The notes: generated from the letters alone by a model not told the origin. A stretch of 64,000 bases of DNA from Amblyornis subalaris (GCA_018881555.1 JACAXG010000009.1:14655326-14719325), one strand, 5' to 3'. Positions 1 to 14,454 are shown, numbered from the stretch's first letter. A program made the numbers and translations.

Positions 1-615
1 GCCACTCCAGGGGTAATGTTTGTATTGTCAAACCCGTTCAGGAGTCTATCTTGTCTGTTTAGAGTAGATGCTTTTAGCAGCAAGCTGCAGCTGTGATTCT
101 TCCAGGGCTGCCTCCTAGACTGATGTTAATGTGTAGTCATTCTCCATTGTTAACACATAAATAAACAAGGAATCAATAAAAAAGAACTCAATCTTTTCTC
201 TTTTTTTCAGTTCCAGAATCCCCCTGGGTGTCCTGTTGGATGGCTAGTGTAGTTAGATGTGTTGTTGCAGTTTTTGGGAGTTAGTACAAAAAGTTATAAA
301 TCAGTTCAGAATCTCTTACTGGTTGGAAAGAAGTAGTATATTTGAATATAGGCAAATGAACTGTAAATATTTTTTTAACCATGGAAACCTTGGTTTGGTG
401 ATGACTTCACTCTTACAGAACAGTCTAGTGATCTTAGTTTTCGAGGGAGAGTTATATTAACCAAAAGACCCAGGCAATGCTATTGGGATTTATAGGGCTC
501 ATTGGCTGACAGGCCTATCACACAGTGCCTCTGTTGCCAAGTTACATGAGAAAAGCAGTATAGTGCTCCACTGCTACAATAGCACCCAGTTATGGTGCCT
601 GATATATTTGAGACA

Positions 616-715
616 ATCATAGAGTCATAGAATATGTTGAGTTGGAAGGTGCCCATCAAGATCCTCAAGTACAACTCCTGGCCCTCTGTAGAAACACCCC
701 AAGAATCAGTGATAC
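616..715 (-). mobile_element. CR1 LINE 3' fragment
   Basis: The segment begins with the inverted CR1 terminal repeat (AATCATAGAGTCATAGAATA) followed by GTTGGAAGGTGCCCATCAAG and the CAACTCCTGGCCCTCTGTA block seen in CR1 tails. It is a diverged, 5'-truncated copy pointing to the left. Confidence 0.75.
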
Positions 716-1880
716 TCTCACACTGATTTAATACATTAGTATTGAGATTAGAACTAGGAATTGAAATGGAGAGAAGGGGCAGTTCTGAGATTTCTACCAG
801 ATCCCAACAAATCATACATTTTTTTTTCCCAAACAAAGGCCATACACCCAATTCAGCACAGGTGGAGAATGGAAGAAAGGAGCTTTTGTGCATCTTAGGA
901 ATCACAGAAGCCTCGAGTCTGCTCTATTGTGGGTGTCTGCAGCACTGCCCTACCCTAAAGTTCAAACCTGCAGTATTCTGAGAAGTATGGACTTTAAGAG
1001 ACCTCTGGTATTTTACAGTCTCTATCTGGAGACTGTAGTTCTACGAAGATGCAAAACATTGTATAAATCCACTTCTGGACTACGAGATTCCTATATGTTG
1101 AGTGCTTAACATGGCTTTGGCAATGCAGCAGCTGCAAGTACCATGTTGTATAAATTTTGGGGGGCACTTCACAAAAATTGCTAAGCATGCAGTAGGAACT
1201 GTGGATGTACTAAGATTTTGTCTAATTATGGCAAAACTTGAATTAATCTGCAGTTTTCAACAACCAGGACACTAAATATTAATTACTTCAAGGCATTTGA
1301 TGTGAAAACAAAATTAGCCAAGGTCAATCATAACCAGTCCTGCCCTGTAGCAAGTGGAACTGGAACTGATGTGCATTCATTCAAGATTCCTTTGTCCCCT
1401 TTTCTGCTCTATGAAAACTTTTCCACCAAAATCTCTGACGCGTTTTCTTTAGTGGACCTCTGCTCAGTCACACCATGCTTGTCAGTCCTCCTTTCTTAAT
1501 CCGCCCGAACCAGATACTCCTCTTTTATTGTTCCCTGTGCTTGCCTATTCCCCTTCTGTTAATCTGCTGTCACAGGGGCTACTCTTCCTCATTTCCATTG
1601 TCCTCTTCTGTCAGTGCCTCTCTTACGGTGTTCTTATTCTTAGTTATATATATTCTTAGCCTTAGCAATATGACATTATTGTATGTCACTGCTTAGTGAT
1701 ATTATTGTATTACTTACTTGTATTGTGCTAAAATTGTACCAAAATTGCACTTGGTACCTTGATCACAGGTCTTGAAACATTAATATAGGCACTGTGTAAA
1801 TATTCCAAGATGATTTCTAATCCATGGAATGTAAAACTCTTAAGAAAAGAGACCACATGATAAAGGTGTGGTCCCAACAA
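716..1880. other. Intergenic stretch, nothing recognised
   Basis: AT-rich sequence with only short, unrelated frames. No repeat family, RNA gene or exon recognised. The same applies to bases 1-615. Confidence 0.6.
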
Positions 1881-2003
1881 AGAGGGAGGGAGGGAGGGAG
1901 GGAGGGAGAAAAGAAGGAAGGAAGGAAGGAAGGAAGGAAGGAAGGAAGGAAGGAAGGAAGGAAGGAAGGAAGGAAGGAAGAAAGGAAGGAAGGAGGGAAA
2001 GAA
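1881..2003 (+). repeat. GGGA/GGAA tetranucleotide repeat
   Basis: About 120 bases of pure purine: a block of GGGA units to about 1,908, then GGAA units to about 2,000. Likely length-variable. It gives false lysine/glutamate/glycine-rich reading frames. Confidence 0.95.
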
Positions 2004-5000
2004 CTGTAGTGCTACATTGCTTTATTCACTTGTCACTCTCTTCACATTAAAGGATAGCTAGCATCTTAAATAATGGAAACTGCATTTCTTAATTTTCCCA
2101 CATATCTTCTTCTTTTTAGAGTCTCATAACTTCTGAAAGTCTCAAACTACAGCAATTGACCTTAACATGTTACTTTCTTCCAAAAGCCAAACTGTGACCT
2201 GATTGTCCCCACGCAGCATTTAGGACCAAATTCTTCTGCTTCCAGCAAGTTAAATCTAAAGGTAATGTAATTAATAGGATTACCTTTAGTTACATCCCCC
2301 AAATGTCATCTGGGAAATAAACATAGTATCTATAAAAATCTCACAAATCTTACTTAAAATAATTTTCCCTGTAGAAACACATCCATTTTCAGGGTATGTG
2401 TTGTTTCTAATACGTACAAACTTCTGATAAAACTGCTGAAAATTATCCTGCAGCTGTGACTGAGAAATTTAGTTTTCATACTTGTGGACATGGCAGATGG
2501 GAATTCCAGAGATTTCTGAAAACAAAATTCAGTGTTTGAGTGACAGATGGTCTGTGCACTAATGCGAAGAACATGGACTAAACTGGTGGCATGTAAGGTT
2601 TTTTGATTAAGCTGGAATATCAGCAGCTGTAAGATACATTCTTGCTTTGGCTTCAGGAAAAAGGGGTTATCTTATTCTTTTAATTAGTAGTGACAGCATG
2701 TAGAGAGCAGAGAAGAGATTTGCTCTGTGCCAAAAAACTTCATGGGGCGTGGCAGAATCTGTGCTTTTAGAAATTTGAACAGGAATAGACAGCATTAAGG
2801 GCAAAGTTTACTAAGGAAACAAGTCGATAGATTCATGGGATGGTGGCTACAGCTGCAAAACAAGCATGGGAACTTCCCTCTCCTTGTTTACTGCCTTTGG
2901 TCATTAGTTCTCCTGTGCTGTCTCCTCAGTTGTAGGGCTACAGCTGATCTTAGTGTTAAGCGGTCAAATATCTCACTGAAACTATCACATATAGCATTTC
3001 AGAGAAAAGAAAATGCTTTTATTCTTCACTTTGAATATAATAGTGGTCTTGGAGGTGCAGAGAAGGGATTACAGGGGACATTCACACTGGTTTTCCTGTC
3101 ATGGGCAGCACCCTATATGACTGTAGATGAATAGTCTAAAATGACTAAAATGATTTGTCGAAGTTTAGATCATGCCAAAACTCAGCTATGACTTAGGAAA
3201 AGGTCTTCCAGTGGTTTCAGGAAACCCAGCCTGGATTCAAGATTTCCTGATTTCTGGGACATTACTTACAGATTTCCCAACCAGAAAGACTGAGTTGGAA
3301 CTACTCTAGCTTCTCATTAAACAATTTTTTAGTGGCTCGGGGAAGCTAGGGGGGTCCAAGAGATCAGTAAGTGCAAGTACCACTGAGCAGATCACACACC
3401 TTCTCAGGGAGATGGGGTCCCACTTCTGCATCTCTATGTTAAAAGTGTACAGTCAGTTCCTGGATGTTAAATAGAAATCAGTATCTGCTCCACACCTGGG
3501 TTAGTGTTCTCACTGCCTTCCCCAAAGAACGGGTAGGAGCCACATTACTACTTCTGTAGGTCATCATGCCAGGCTGAGTTTGGGAACCTTGTAATGTCTC
3601 AGGAACACGTATCAATCCTCTATTATTTAAGATGAATGCTATAAGCTACAATAATAGCATAATTAGAATTCTATATGTCTAATAACTTCTCCTATCTTAA
3701 CTAAGAAGTTTAAATGTTTCAGTTTTATAAGAACAATTATTTGGCAAACCTACTTGTTAAAATTCCTATGTCAGCTTTTTAAAAAAAAATTACTTCTTCA
3801 TGTGATTTTGAAAGACTTGAGAAGGCTTTTGGCTTGGCATCTTTTCCTCTACTGTACTCCTTGTAGAAGTACATTTTAAAATGTGATTATTTAAATGTTT
3901 TTCAACAGTGTAAGCAATGTGCCTTTTACTTGTGTCTATGTAGTCACACAGCTACACAAGTGGAAAAAAAAAGAAACCATGGTAACACTGTTACTCAGAA
4001 ATTACACAAATTGGAATAATCAGTTGAGGATGGAAGAGAATTGCAGAAATTTTGCAGGTTATGCATAGGTTAGTATCCTACCTGCCAGCAGGCAGCTTTG
4101 CCCACATCTGTTCAGATGTGTGGCTACTATCCTTATGAGCAGCAAAACGCTTTGAAGAGTCAAAAAAAAAGACAAAAAAGAAGAAAAATTCTAGTATTTT
4201 ATTAGTTACAGCAACAACAATGTCCTCATATTTTCTTCACTTAAACTTTATACAAAAGTTCATTTTTGGATACTTGGAAATATATTTCAAAATTACTCTT
4301 CTGATTGAAAGGCAGTACAAGTAGACTGGAAATTTTTTCAGATATTTGCATTTTAAAGTAATATTTGAAGCTAAAACTAGTGATTTTAGAGAACTGGTTT
4401 TGGTAGAACATGTTAAGAAATTAATCAAATGGGTTAGTAAATGCAAGAAGACTGAATACTGTTGAGCAAACTAACACCCTTCTCCTACAATCCTACTAGC
4501 AAGAATGGCACTTCTGGCTGACAGGACAGGAAATGGTATTTGGTGGTATAATAAGTTTTATTTAGTTAAAAATTCAAGAAGTAAAATAATGCGGGCTTGT
4601 CTCTGTTTAGGAATCTTTTCCTCATTTTCTCTCCTCTGGTTTTCCCAGTTCCTGTACACTCCTCAGCACCATTGTTTGGAAGCATTTTAATGGGATTTAA
4701 AAGACAGAATAAAGATCTTTGGCACTGAAATGCAACATTCTTTATGTGACAGATCTTCTTCATGCACACCTCTTTTGACCATTTCCATACTGGTACGTGT
4801 GAAAGTAGACACCATTTTTAGAGGGAATTACTTACGCTTTTTTTTATATAGCTGCTTTTTCTTAACTTGATATGACTTCTCACTTAACCATGTAACATCC
4901 ACAAGCCTTGTGAAGTCAACGGGTAACAGTAAGAGCTTAACACCTCTGAGATTCTTGTCTGTTAGCATCTAACAACTACACACATTCAATATAATTTTTG

Positions 5001-6596
5001 AGTGTGGGTCTGTGAGGCTTAGCATAGTGCAGCAGAGGGCTTCTAGTGCTTTTAGAGGACCCACTACCCCACTAACACTTCTCATAATTTCTTCACACTT
5101 TTGGATGGTGGCACTCTGACACATGGAAGCCACTTCATCTTACCCCTCCTACTCTTCTTCCTCTTGCTCTTTGTCCTCTCCTTCCTCCTCCTGCCTTCCT
5201 CCTCTTCTTGTCACAGTAACAGGATTTGTTGGAGGGTCAACAATCTGTCTGTGTCACTGATTTGCTCCTTTCTGCCACAATTGTCCCTTCTTAGATGAAG
5301 GTTTTGGACCTTTTGGATCACAATATAGTGAGTTGAATTTCAGGCTTGAGAAGAATAAATTTGTCTCAAGACCAATTAAATAGGAATTCCTCAAATATCA
5401 TTTTCTGCCTTTGCACCAAGTTGGATTTTTTTCATGTTTTCACTTGATACATTAGCCCTGACTTTATTTTCCAAGAGTTTTCTATCAAAAACCTCATTCC
5501 TTTGAAGAACTTGCAGTTGTGCAACTGTACATAGACAAACAGCAGAAAAGAGGGAGTTCCTAAAAACAGCAGCAGATACTTCCCACTTTATTTTCAGTAT
5601 AAAAAACCCTGCAAACCCAGCTGTTTGATGATAGTGCAGCATCTAAACCACAGTACTATTCATCTTTTTTAAGAGTTGAAATTCTGTACAAGTAGTGAGA
5701 GTGGTATATTTTTCCTTTGGCTTTGGATAATACTGGGTTTACAAAAAACTTGTGCCTATTCTGCTGTTTTTACTGGACTTTCTGCCTTCTACTGACCTTC
5801 TTGAGATCTGACTACTGCAGGAATTAGCTGAAAGTTTCATTTGAAATGACATTTTTGTCTAAAGATGTGACCTCACTCCTTAGAGAATGTTTTCACATAT
5901 GCTCTTCAAATTACAGATGCTCAGACAATCCTCTGATATCTAAGTCACTCAAAACAATGAATATCGTAGTCATGTTATTGATGCACAAAATGTCTTTATA
6001 CTTCATCAGGAAGTATTTTAAACCAATAAACAGACAGGCAGAACATTTATAGTTAAGGCTGCCAATTTGTCCTCAGTTCAGATAGTTTTTAAACAAAATA
6101 CTATATTGTTTTTCTGCAAAGAAAAAGAAAGACTTATGAAATCTGAAATATCTGGGAAGGAAACCAAAGTTGACTCTTCTGAAATGATGCATTAGGGGAT
6201 TGTACAGTGGCTGTCACTGCTGCTGGCATTCCTTGTCTCCTATAGGCTCAAAAATGCCCTTGGCCTTACAATGAAGGAAGCACTTTTGCTGCGACAAAAG
6301 TTTTTTTCATAAGTTTGTTTGTTTGTTTGTTTGTTTGTTTTTGCCACAGGAATGCAACTTCAGTTTCCTTTTGGGGCCGAAACTTCGTCTGTTGTGCTTA
6401 GCCAGTATTATTATCTTTTCTCCTTTCTTGATAAGGAAGAATTAGATCCTCTGATCACTATACTCATTAGTGGGGCTTAGCACAACATCAAGAACTGTTT
6501 CACTACATTAACTACTATAAATGCTTCATCTTACCCAAAATAATGAAAAATATTGGCCTTAAAGAGGCAATACTCATTGGAAATCTGCTCAGCTTC
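2004..6596. other. Intergenic stretch, nothing recognised
   Basis: About 4.6 kb of AT-rich DNA. The longest frame (99 codons, from 2,835) begins with a hydrophobic stretch resembling a signal peptide, but then shows no domain and has no gene-like context. Apart from the GTTT repeat at 6,313 nothing is assigned. Confidence 0.6.
6313..6341 (+). repeat. GTTT tetranucleotide repeat
   Basis: Seven consecutive GTTT units, a short microsatellite. Confidence 0.9.
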
Positions 6597-7824
6597 CAGA
6601 AAGTGATTCAAGACAGCCAAGGGCAAGTGCTGCCTGACCAACTCAGTGATCTTCTATGATGGAGTGTCTGCATCAGTGGATAAGGAAAGGGATGATGATG
6701 TGATTTATTTGGACTCCTGTAAAGCCTTTGACACGGTCCTACCCACCATCTCTCTCTCTAAATTGGAGAGCAATGAATTCAACGAGTGAACTCTTGGATG
6801 GATAAGAAAGTAGATGGATGATTGCATCCAGAGGGTAGGGGTCAATGGCTCAGAATCTCGAGGGACATGAGTGGCAGGTGTAACTTAATATCTTCATTAA
6901 TGAAATAGACAAAGGAATCGAGGGCACTCTCAGCAAGTTTGCTGATGACACCAAGCTGAGTGGTGCTGTTGACACACCTGAAGAGCAGGAGATGCCATCC
7001 AGAGGGACCTGGACAAGCTCTAGAAGTGGGTCCATGGGAATCTCATGTGGTTTAACCAGACCAAGTGGAAGGTGCTGCGCTTGGGTCGGGGCAGTCTCCA
7101 GCATCAATCCAGGCTGGGGGATGAACAGATGGAGAACAGCCCTGCTGAGGACTCGGGGGTGCTGGTGGGGCAGAGGCTGGACATGACCCAGCAATGTGCA
7201 CTGGCAGCCCAGAAACCAAACATATCCTGGGCTGCATCCAAAGCAGCGTGGCCAGCAGGGCGAGGAAGGGGATTCTGCCCCTCTGCTCTACTCTGGTGAG
7301 ACCCCACCTACAGCACTGCATCTAGCTCTGGGGTCCCAGCACAGGAAGGACATTGACCTGTTGGAACAAGTCCAGAGGAGGCCACCAAGATGATTAGAGG
7401 GATGGAGCACCTCTCCTATGAGGAAAGGCTGAGAGAAGTGGAATTGTTCAGCTTGAAGAAGGCAGCTTCAGGGTGACCAATTGTGGCCTCCCAGTACCTG
7501 CAGGAAGCCTATAAGAAAGATGGAGAGGGACTATTTACAGTGTATGTAGTGACAGGACAAGGAGAATGGCTTCAAACTGAGAGTACATTTAGATAAGATG
7601 TGAGGAAGAAATTCTTTACTGTGATGGTGATGAGACAATGAAAGAGGTTAACCAGAGGAGCTGTGGCTGCCCCATCGCTGGAAGTGTTCAAGGCCAGGTT
7701 GGATGGAGCTTTGAGCAATCCAGTCTGGTAGAAGATGTTCCTGCCCACGGCAGAGGGGTTGAAACGAGATGCTGTTGAAGGTCTCTTCCAACCCAAACCA
7801 GTCTGTGATTCTATGATTCTATGA
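6597..7824 (+). mobile_element. CR1 LINE, 5'-truncated copy with reverse transcriptase remnant
   Basis: A 1.2-kb fragment covering the later part of the CR1 ORF2 and its 3' UTR. Broken frames show reverse transcriptase pieces: [11 protein letters not shown] near 6,710-6,737 and FADDTKL from 6,938. The 3' end is GATTCTATGATTCTATGAAA, the family's terminal octamer repeat. Frames are interrupted by many stops and shifts, so it is a dead copy. Confidence 0.9.
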
Positions 7825-10800
7825 AATTGAAGTAACTTTCAGTCCATCTCCTTTTTTTGATTTGAATTTTTTCATGTCTAGTTTCTCTTCCCATGTCTCT
7901 TGTCCCATTTCCCATAGCAACACAAAACAATGGAAAGCTGTGTACACATTGGAAAAGGCAAAATCATAAAATTTTGCATTTAGTGGCAGAGCTCTGAATC
8001 ACTAATCAGTATCAAAAGTGTTTGTCATTAATGATGAAAAGCTCACTTCCTATGGCAAGTGGCCTATAACTGACAAGAAGGGGCAGACCCCTATACCCAT
8101 GGAGAGGCCAGGGTCCCCTGCTGATATCCACATATGAAAAAACAATCCCCCACTGGAAAAAAGGACAATAGAACATCTCCATACTCCTGGCTTCAATTTA
8201 AATTCATTTTTTTCTAGTTGTACAGTTTCCTGACTGCAGTTATATTTATACTCTCTTATGCATAAATTGCTTTATTCTACTAAATATTTAAGCAACTGTC
8301 ATAGTACAAGTTGTATTTTATGACTCTCTGTAGCAGAGATGCATAAAACTGCCTTTCATTTCCTTTCTGTTAATCGTTCCAAATCTTTTAGCATTACTCT
8401 TAGCTTGTCAGTTGTCAGTTCATTAATTAATTTTAAGGAAGCATACAGAATGCTAACATGATTTTAGTTAGCAAACCCAAACACTGTTTAGTAACTCAAA
8501 CACTTTCCTTTTTTTGTCTGTTTACAAATGATGTTTATGAAGGTTCAGTAGAATTAGCAGCAAAACAATTCCAAAGGATGTTTATAACGGTAGCATATTT
8601 GCAGCGTTAAAGGTGTTAAGACAGGCATCTTACTGTCTGTAAGATTTAGCAGCAGGCAAACAATATATTTCATGAAATCATGAATGGTTTTCAGCCTTCT
8701 ATTTGGTGTTCCACATTCTTTATCTGTTAATTTTTTGGATGGCCTATGAAGTAAGCTACAATTCTGAAATAGTTGTAAAAAAGCAGTTGCCACCCAATTA
8801 AAATAAACACAAAGACTTCCAGATTGCCTGTTCTAATGAATTAGGCTGTAATACTTTGGGAACGTAGCTTGCACTTCACTGCAGATATGAAGCGACCCCA
8901 GAGTGCACCGGGTGGTGGCTTAGTCCCTGGCTGTGCCCTATGGAATGAGTGGCTCTGAGGGCACCATCTCCCCTTCATCCACCTTCTGCAGATGCAGCCT
9001 CAGCTCAGGTTATCCCAGGCAGGAGCCCAGGCATTCCCTGCACACTCCACAGGGGAATGTACCCCTGCACAGAGGGGGGTGCCATCTGAGTGTTGTCCCA
9101 GCACAGGACATCAGCACTGCTCCGAGGACAGTCCCCAGTGGGCCTCGGACCAGACTTCTTCAACCACTCCTTGCACAGCCAGGAAATCCATATTTCTGGG
9201 GAGACCTCTGGCTCTTATATTTCCAACTTTCATCATTTTATCAGTTGAAAGAAACAGGGAAAATATTGTGACTGGCCAAATTTTGTCAAAAATAAAATGC
9301 CTCAATAGTAAGATATATCTTGACAATTCAGATCTATACCAGCAGCAAAGAGCTGGAGTATTTATATATTAAAGACCTGGATGTAAATTCAATTCTTCAC
9401 TCAGAACACCTTTTTTAAACCTACACTGATGTGGTCACAGCGATCCGAAAATGATTCAATGGCTGTTAAGTAAAATAAAGAGAAAACATCCATTCAGTGG
9501 TGTACCCGGCTGTTGGGCAATCATCAGCAAGCCCAAGGAAAATATCCTAATTATCAGATTTGAACAGATTTGGTCCAGCAGGTTTGTTCAGTAGGGAGCA
9601 AACCAGTACTGAGCTAAGGGTTAAGACAATATATCTAATAATATGTGCTTTATGTTTTAGTGTTTAGAAGAAGAAAATTATTCCCTGCTAATAATTTCAA
9701 TTTCATATTATATCCACGCTTCTTGGACATATCTACAAGGTGAATCAAGAAATATGAATGTGCATGTCAAAACCAGTATGTTACCTAATATTTACAGTGA
9801 GTTGGTTGACTAATATTTATGACCATCTTATAAGGTATAATTTTAACCCAGAGTAATGCAAGCAATAATTTATCTGTAGGATCCTAGGGGTTGCCTGTCT
9901 CCATGAATCATATCCAAAATCTCAAACAGCTGTAAGCATATTTAGAAAATGTGAAGTTGTTCCTAAGATTCAGCACCTGTCTATAGAAATCTCTGTATGA
10001 AAAAACATGAGCTGGAAATTTCACACACCTATGGGAACTGGAAAGTATTTAACCTGGGTTGAGTTCTGAGTTAGCACTACATTCAGGTGTGTACAAGGGC
10101 AAAATATTTGCATTTATGCAAAGAAGTTGTAAATTAGTTTCCTTTTGTTTTCTGTATTTGTTTTTACTGAACTTATATACATGTGGAAGTTGGCTCAAAT
10201 GAATATCTGAATGTAACCTCCAGCAGAAATTGCAAGAACTGTCAATACATTTTAAAATCACTGAGAGTGAACAATTCAACGGCAGAAAAGATCCATTTTT
10301 GAAAGACAAGTTATAGGCCAAAAACATTACTTGAGTTTAGTGAGTTTTGCTGTTTTCTAGTTGCTGCCTTTGTCCCTGTATTTCCAGGAGTGCTGCTAAG
10401 TGCAAACCAGGGACATATTCCTGAAAGGTCACAAGGATGGAACATAAAAATCAGCCTTTCAAATGTCGTTTAAATACATATAATTTTAATATTAAGATTA
10501 ATACCATAGCTCCTAGGGACCTGAAATAACAAATAAGCCTTGTTTTCATGTTACTAGATAAATACCCGATAAGAAACACTTCTAATCAAAACCCAAAAGA
10601 TTTACAGCCTTAAATTTTCCATTGTTTCAACTATTTTAGATGGCAGAAATGTGTTTTCTCACATAAAAGCTTATTCTACTTGGTATTTAGAAGTACTCCT
10701 AGTACACTGAAAAGCAATAAGTGAAAGAATAATGCTGCCAAGTAGTCTGTGCATTCTGCCTGGCTAATTCACTGAATGTGTTTTCACTATAAGTGCCTGG

Positions 10801-13800
10801 TAGTCTGCCTGTGGTAATAACATAAAACTCAGCATGAACTAACACACAGCAGTATATTACATGCTATTTCAAAAATACTCCCTGCATGAAGAATGTCAGG
10901 CCGAAGAAAGATAAAGTCTTAGATAGTGGAGCAGGGAGATGCAAAATGGTTTCTTAATCATTAGTGGAGAAAAATGCAATATGGGCTAAATCCATATTAG
11001 TGAAATTAGTGGTCCTTCTAAACATGTTCTGCAGAAATAAAAATACAAATCTTTATTAAAGTGTATGCAAGCCAACACTTTTCTTTTTCGACACATGAAA
11101 TATTTCCTTACTCTTCCTGTAATGTTTTATTCATACATGATTTCACATAGCTTAACATTTCTAATACAATTCCCAAAACATATGCTTATACCCAGATCTG
11201 TGGTCTCATTCTTCTGTACTGAATTTTGCCACATCTCCCACTGAGCAAACACAACTGAGCTGATGCACAAAATTGACCTATTTATTTATGGTCCTGTCCA
11301 ACATCAACTGAAATTAAGGAAAAAAATCACTTGTGTGCAAGATGAAGGAGTTTACTACACACTTTAACTTTAGGCACCCACTCAAACAAAAGTTTGTGAA
11401 AAGAATCTTTAAAATGCAAAAAGAAGAATTTGGTTAAAAAGTTTGGTTTGGAGGAAAATGTTTATTTCTGATCATTGACACTTATTTTAGAAAATGTGTT
11501 TCTAAGTCTTTCCTGCTGTAATTTGTTGTTAATAAAGAGCAGTGGCAAAAAAATATATTACAATATTTCTTATTCAAATTGTCACACAAAAATTTTTCTT
11601 CCAAACTATTTGGGAGAAAAAAAAAAAAATTTTCAGTGTTCTACCATAAGGCAAAAGAGGTGTATCTACAGAATAATGCAAATAGCCTTGAGCAAATGCA
11701 CTATAATAATATGAGCAAATGGACTATAATAATATTATTCAAACAATTTTAATTTCTCAGCCTATTAATGCAGGCAGTTTTCTCACGGCCTCTCATATAA
11801 TCTGGTTTGTGTCTATCTGAACAATATGTGACTGAGAATGATATTTATTTTATTTTTACATCATACTGGGAAGCGTTCATTGCCCTCTTTTAAATAAGCA
11901 TTTAGAACTTCCTGTGGCTTGTGGAAAAAAATATTTTCCTTTAAATTATGTGCAAAGCTGGATGACTTCAGAGGAAAAAAAATCGCTTCTTGAATAACTT
12001 GCTCCAAAGAGCAGGACAGGATAATTTGTAAAATAAACCAAATAAAAATTGTTAAATATGGGAAATAAATATTTGAAGAAAAAGTCTTATAAAAAAACCC
12101 ATGTAATGCCTATCTAGTAAACAGATTTGCCTGCTAATTTATGAATGTCCATGAGTCTTCTGCTTCCCTTGGGGCCCATCCTACACAAGCTACAAAAGCT
12201 TTCCAACATGCCTCTGACAGCCTTTACTCTTCTGCTCTTATTGCACTCTGAGTAACCCAAAAACCATAGCAGGGCAACCAGCTGAAATGTCTAGCCAAAG
12301 CCCTGTCTGGCAGTGATCGGTGAGCAGACAGGTTGCTTTCAGTGGCCTCTGTGCCGCATACAAGCTTGAAAGGAGTGTAGTGCTTAATGATATTATTCCA
12401 GTGTTCATTCCGCTCTACCTCTCATTTAAAGATTTTTAGAAAACCTACTTTTTAAATTAAGAAGCTTGGAACATAGAATTTGCTTTGTAACAATACATGT
12501 TCCTTTTTCTAGAAGTGACCAAAGAAATGTCTCAGAGTGACAGAAAGTAGAAAGTAGTAGTAGCCTGTGGGAGTGTTCAAGTGTACATATTTTTAAAGTA
12601 TCATTGGTGAATAACAGGAAAATATGTCAGAAAAATACATATTCTAGAGTAGGAAAACCTTAAGTGATTCAGTCTGTTGAGCAATAGGCGTATCTAGGAT
12701 TTTAATCTTTCTCTGTCTAAGTACTCTCCTTCCGCCTTTTTCTGTCTTATGTTTTTGATTTTCTCCTTTAATTTATTTAATATTTTAATTTATTCATGTT
12801 TGAATACACGAGTAATGTATTTTTTTCAAAAGATATCTGATTCCCAGATACCACTCATTATTTATAGCACTATGTGTTAAAGCATAAAGTTTTCAGATAT
12901 TCAAGGCATACATATTTTTGCATACTCGACTGCCTTACTTTTAGTGATATTTAATACAAAATATAATGAATATAACTACTTTGCCTTTTCCATATCCTCC
13001 CTCCAAGAAGGGCCTTTACAAGTAAATATCTGGATTGCAAACAATCTCTTCAATGCCAGAAAAAGACTGTGCTGTCTCTATATGACTCTACAGTCCTGTT
13101 GAGCTGGAATTTTAAAGTTGCCTGGCTATCCCTTCATGCCTACAAATCACATAATTGTGTGTCTCAGTGTTAATATGTTCCCTCAGTAACTTGTTCATGT
13201 GGAATGGATTGCTATAAAATCTGGATCCATGTTTTCATTGTACGAGTGAAAAGGAAAACACAGGCTCAATGGCATTGCAAATTTACTCCGTAATTTCTTA
13301 CTTCAGACACATCAAAAGATAGGAATCTTTTGTTTAGACCGAATTAAACAAACCACAAGATTTCTCTTAAATAATATGTGCTTCCCATGAAATATTTACA
13401 AATAATCTCTGCAAGGCTAAAAAGAACTAAATCAGTCCAATTTAAATGACTGCTGTAAACCCAGTTATAATAGGTTGGACATAGCCTTATATTAAATTTT
13501 ATTCTGCAATATTTACACCAGACATACTGAAGAAATCCAAGCCTGCAGTCCCTCAAGGAAAACAGTAATCTTTGTGCATGACTTATTTGTTGTGAAGTCT
13601 CAGGAAGATCTGGTACTCCAGACATTTGAAGTAGATGCTCAGTGTCATTCATTCTCTGTTAAATCCAGAATTGTTCAGAAAAAATACCCACACCATATGT
13701 ATATTTTTGCTGCTGATCTCTTACTCTGCCTCCAATACACACACAATGGAGTTTGGCTCCAGTCTGATCAGAGCTGATTTGCTGAGTTCTCCTTGTGTTT

Positions 13801-14454
13801 ATTGGTGTGTTCACACAATCAGTACACAAAACCAGACAAAAGCAACTGAAATATAATGTCACTACCCCTAGTTTTAGAATAGTTCTCAGAGTTTTGGCAC
13901 TGACATTCACTGTCAAACCTGAAGAGGGTATTTAGACATTAGCCCTTCAATGGCTGAACTCACGTCTGTTGATTCAGCCAATTCTGAAGTCTACAGAAAA
14001 TCCAGGAAATCAAGATGGCCACTTTTTACAATGTTTTAACCAGAAGATGATATGCCAACTCTTCTTTCTTGTTTCAGAATATTAGAAAAATCATTTTTAG
14101 AGAAGTCATTTGTTTGGGACCTGTTTTGTTGGCTTGTTCTGATGTGGGAGAATTGTCTACTGGATGTAGATCTTTTTTCAGTACTGTAAATCAGGTATTT
14201 AAAGACTGTGAGGGAGGGATCGGCATTCAAATAATCCACTACAAAATTCTTTTAAATGTGATAATAAAACCACCAAGATGCAGAAATCCTTGGCAAGCTC
14301 AAGAATAACTTTCATGGAAAGTCAGTGTCACCATTCTTCCACAAAAAAGGGGAAAACAAGCTGCAAGATGTTATAAAGTCATCTGAGTTAATTTGTAATT
14401 TTCACACGGTACGTGGTATGGTGCCTTTGCATTGGATATAAAGGTGGAGATTTG
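7825..14454. other. Intergenic stretch with one GC-richer patch
   Basis: About 6.6 kb, AT-rich. A patch at about 8,888-9,220 is clearly richer in G and C, but I could not match it to a repeat family or gene. The 23-bp duplication at 11,690 is the only other structure seen. Confidence 0.6.
11690..11735 (+). repeat. 23-bp tandem duplication
   Basis: Two adjacent 23-base units, starting GAGCAAATG and ending ACTATAATAATAT, that differ at one base (C or G at unit position 10). Confidence 0.85.

Noticed and set aside
1824..2050. Glu-Gly-Arg-Lys-rich frames
   Set aside because: Generated by the GGGA/GGAA tetranucleotide array.
2835..3134. 99-codon frame with an N-terminal hydrophobic stretch, possible secreted protein
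   Set aside because: No recognisable domain, no splice-site or promoter context, and composition like the surrounding intergenic DNA. A single such frame is expected by chance in this length.
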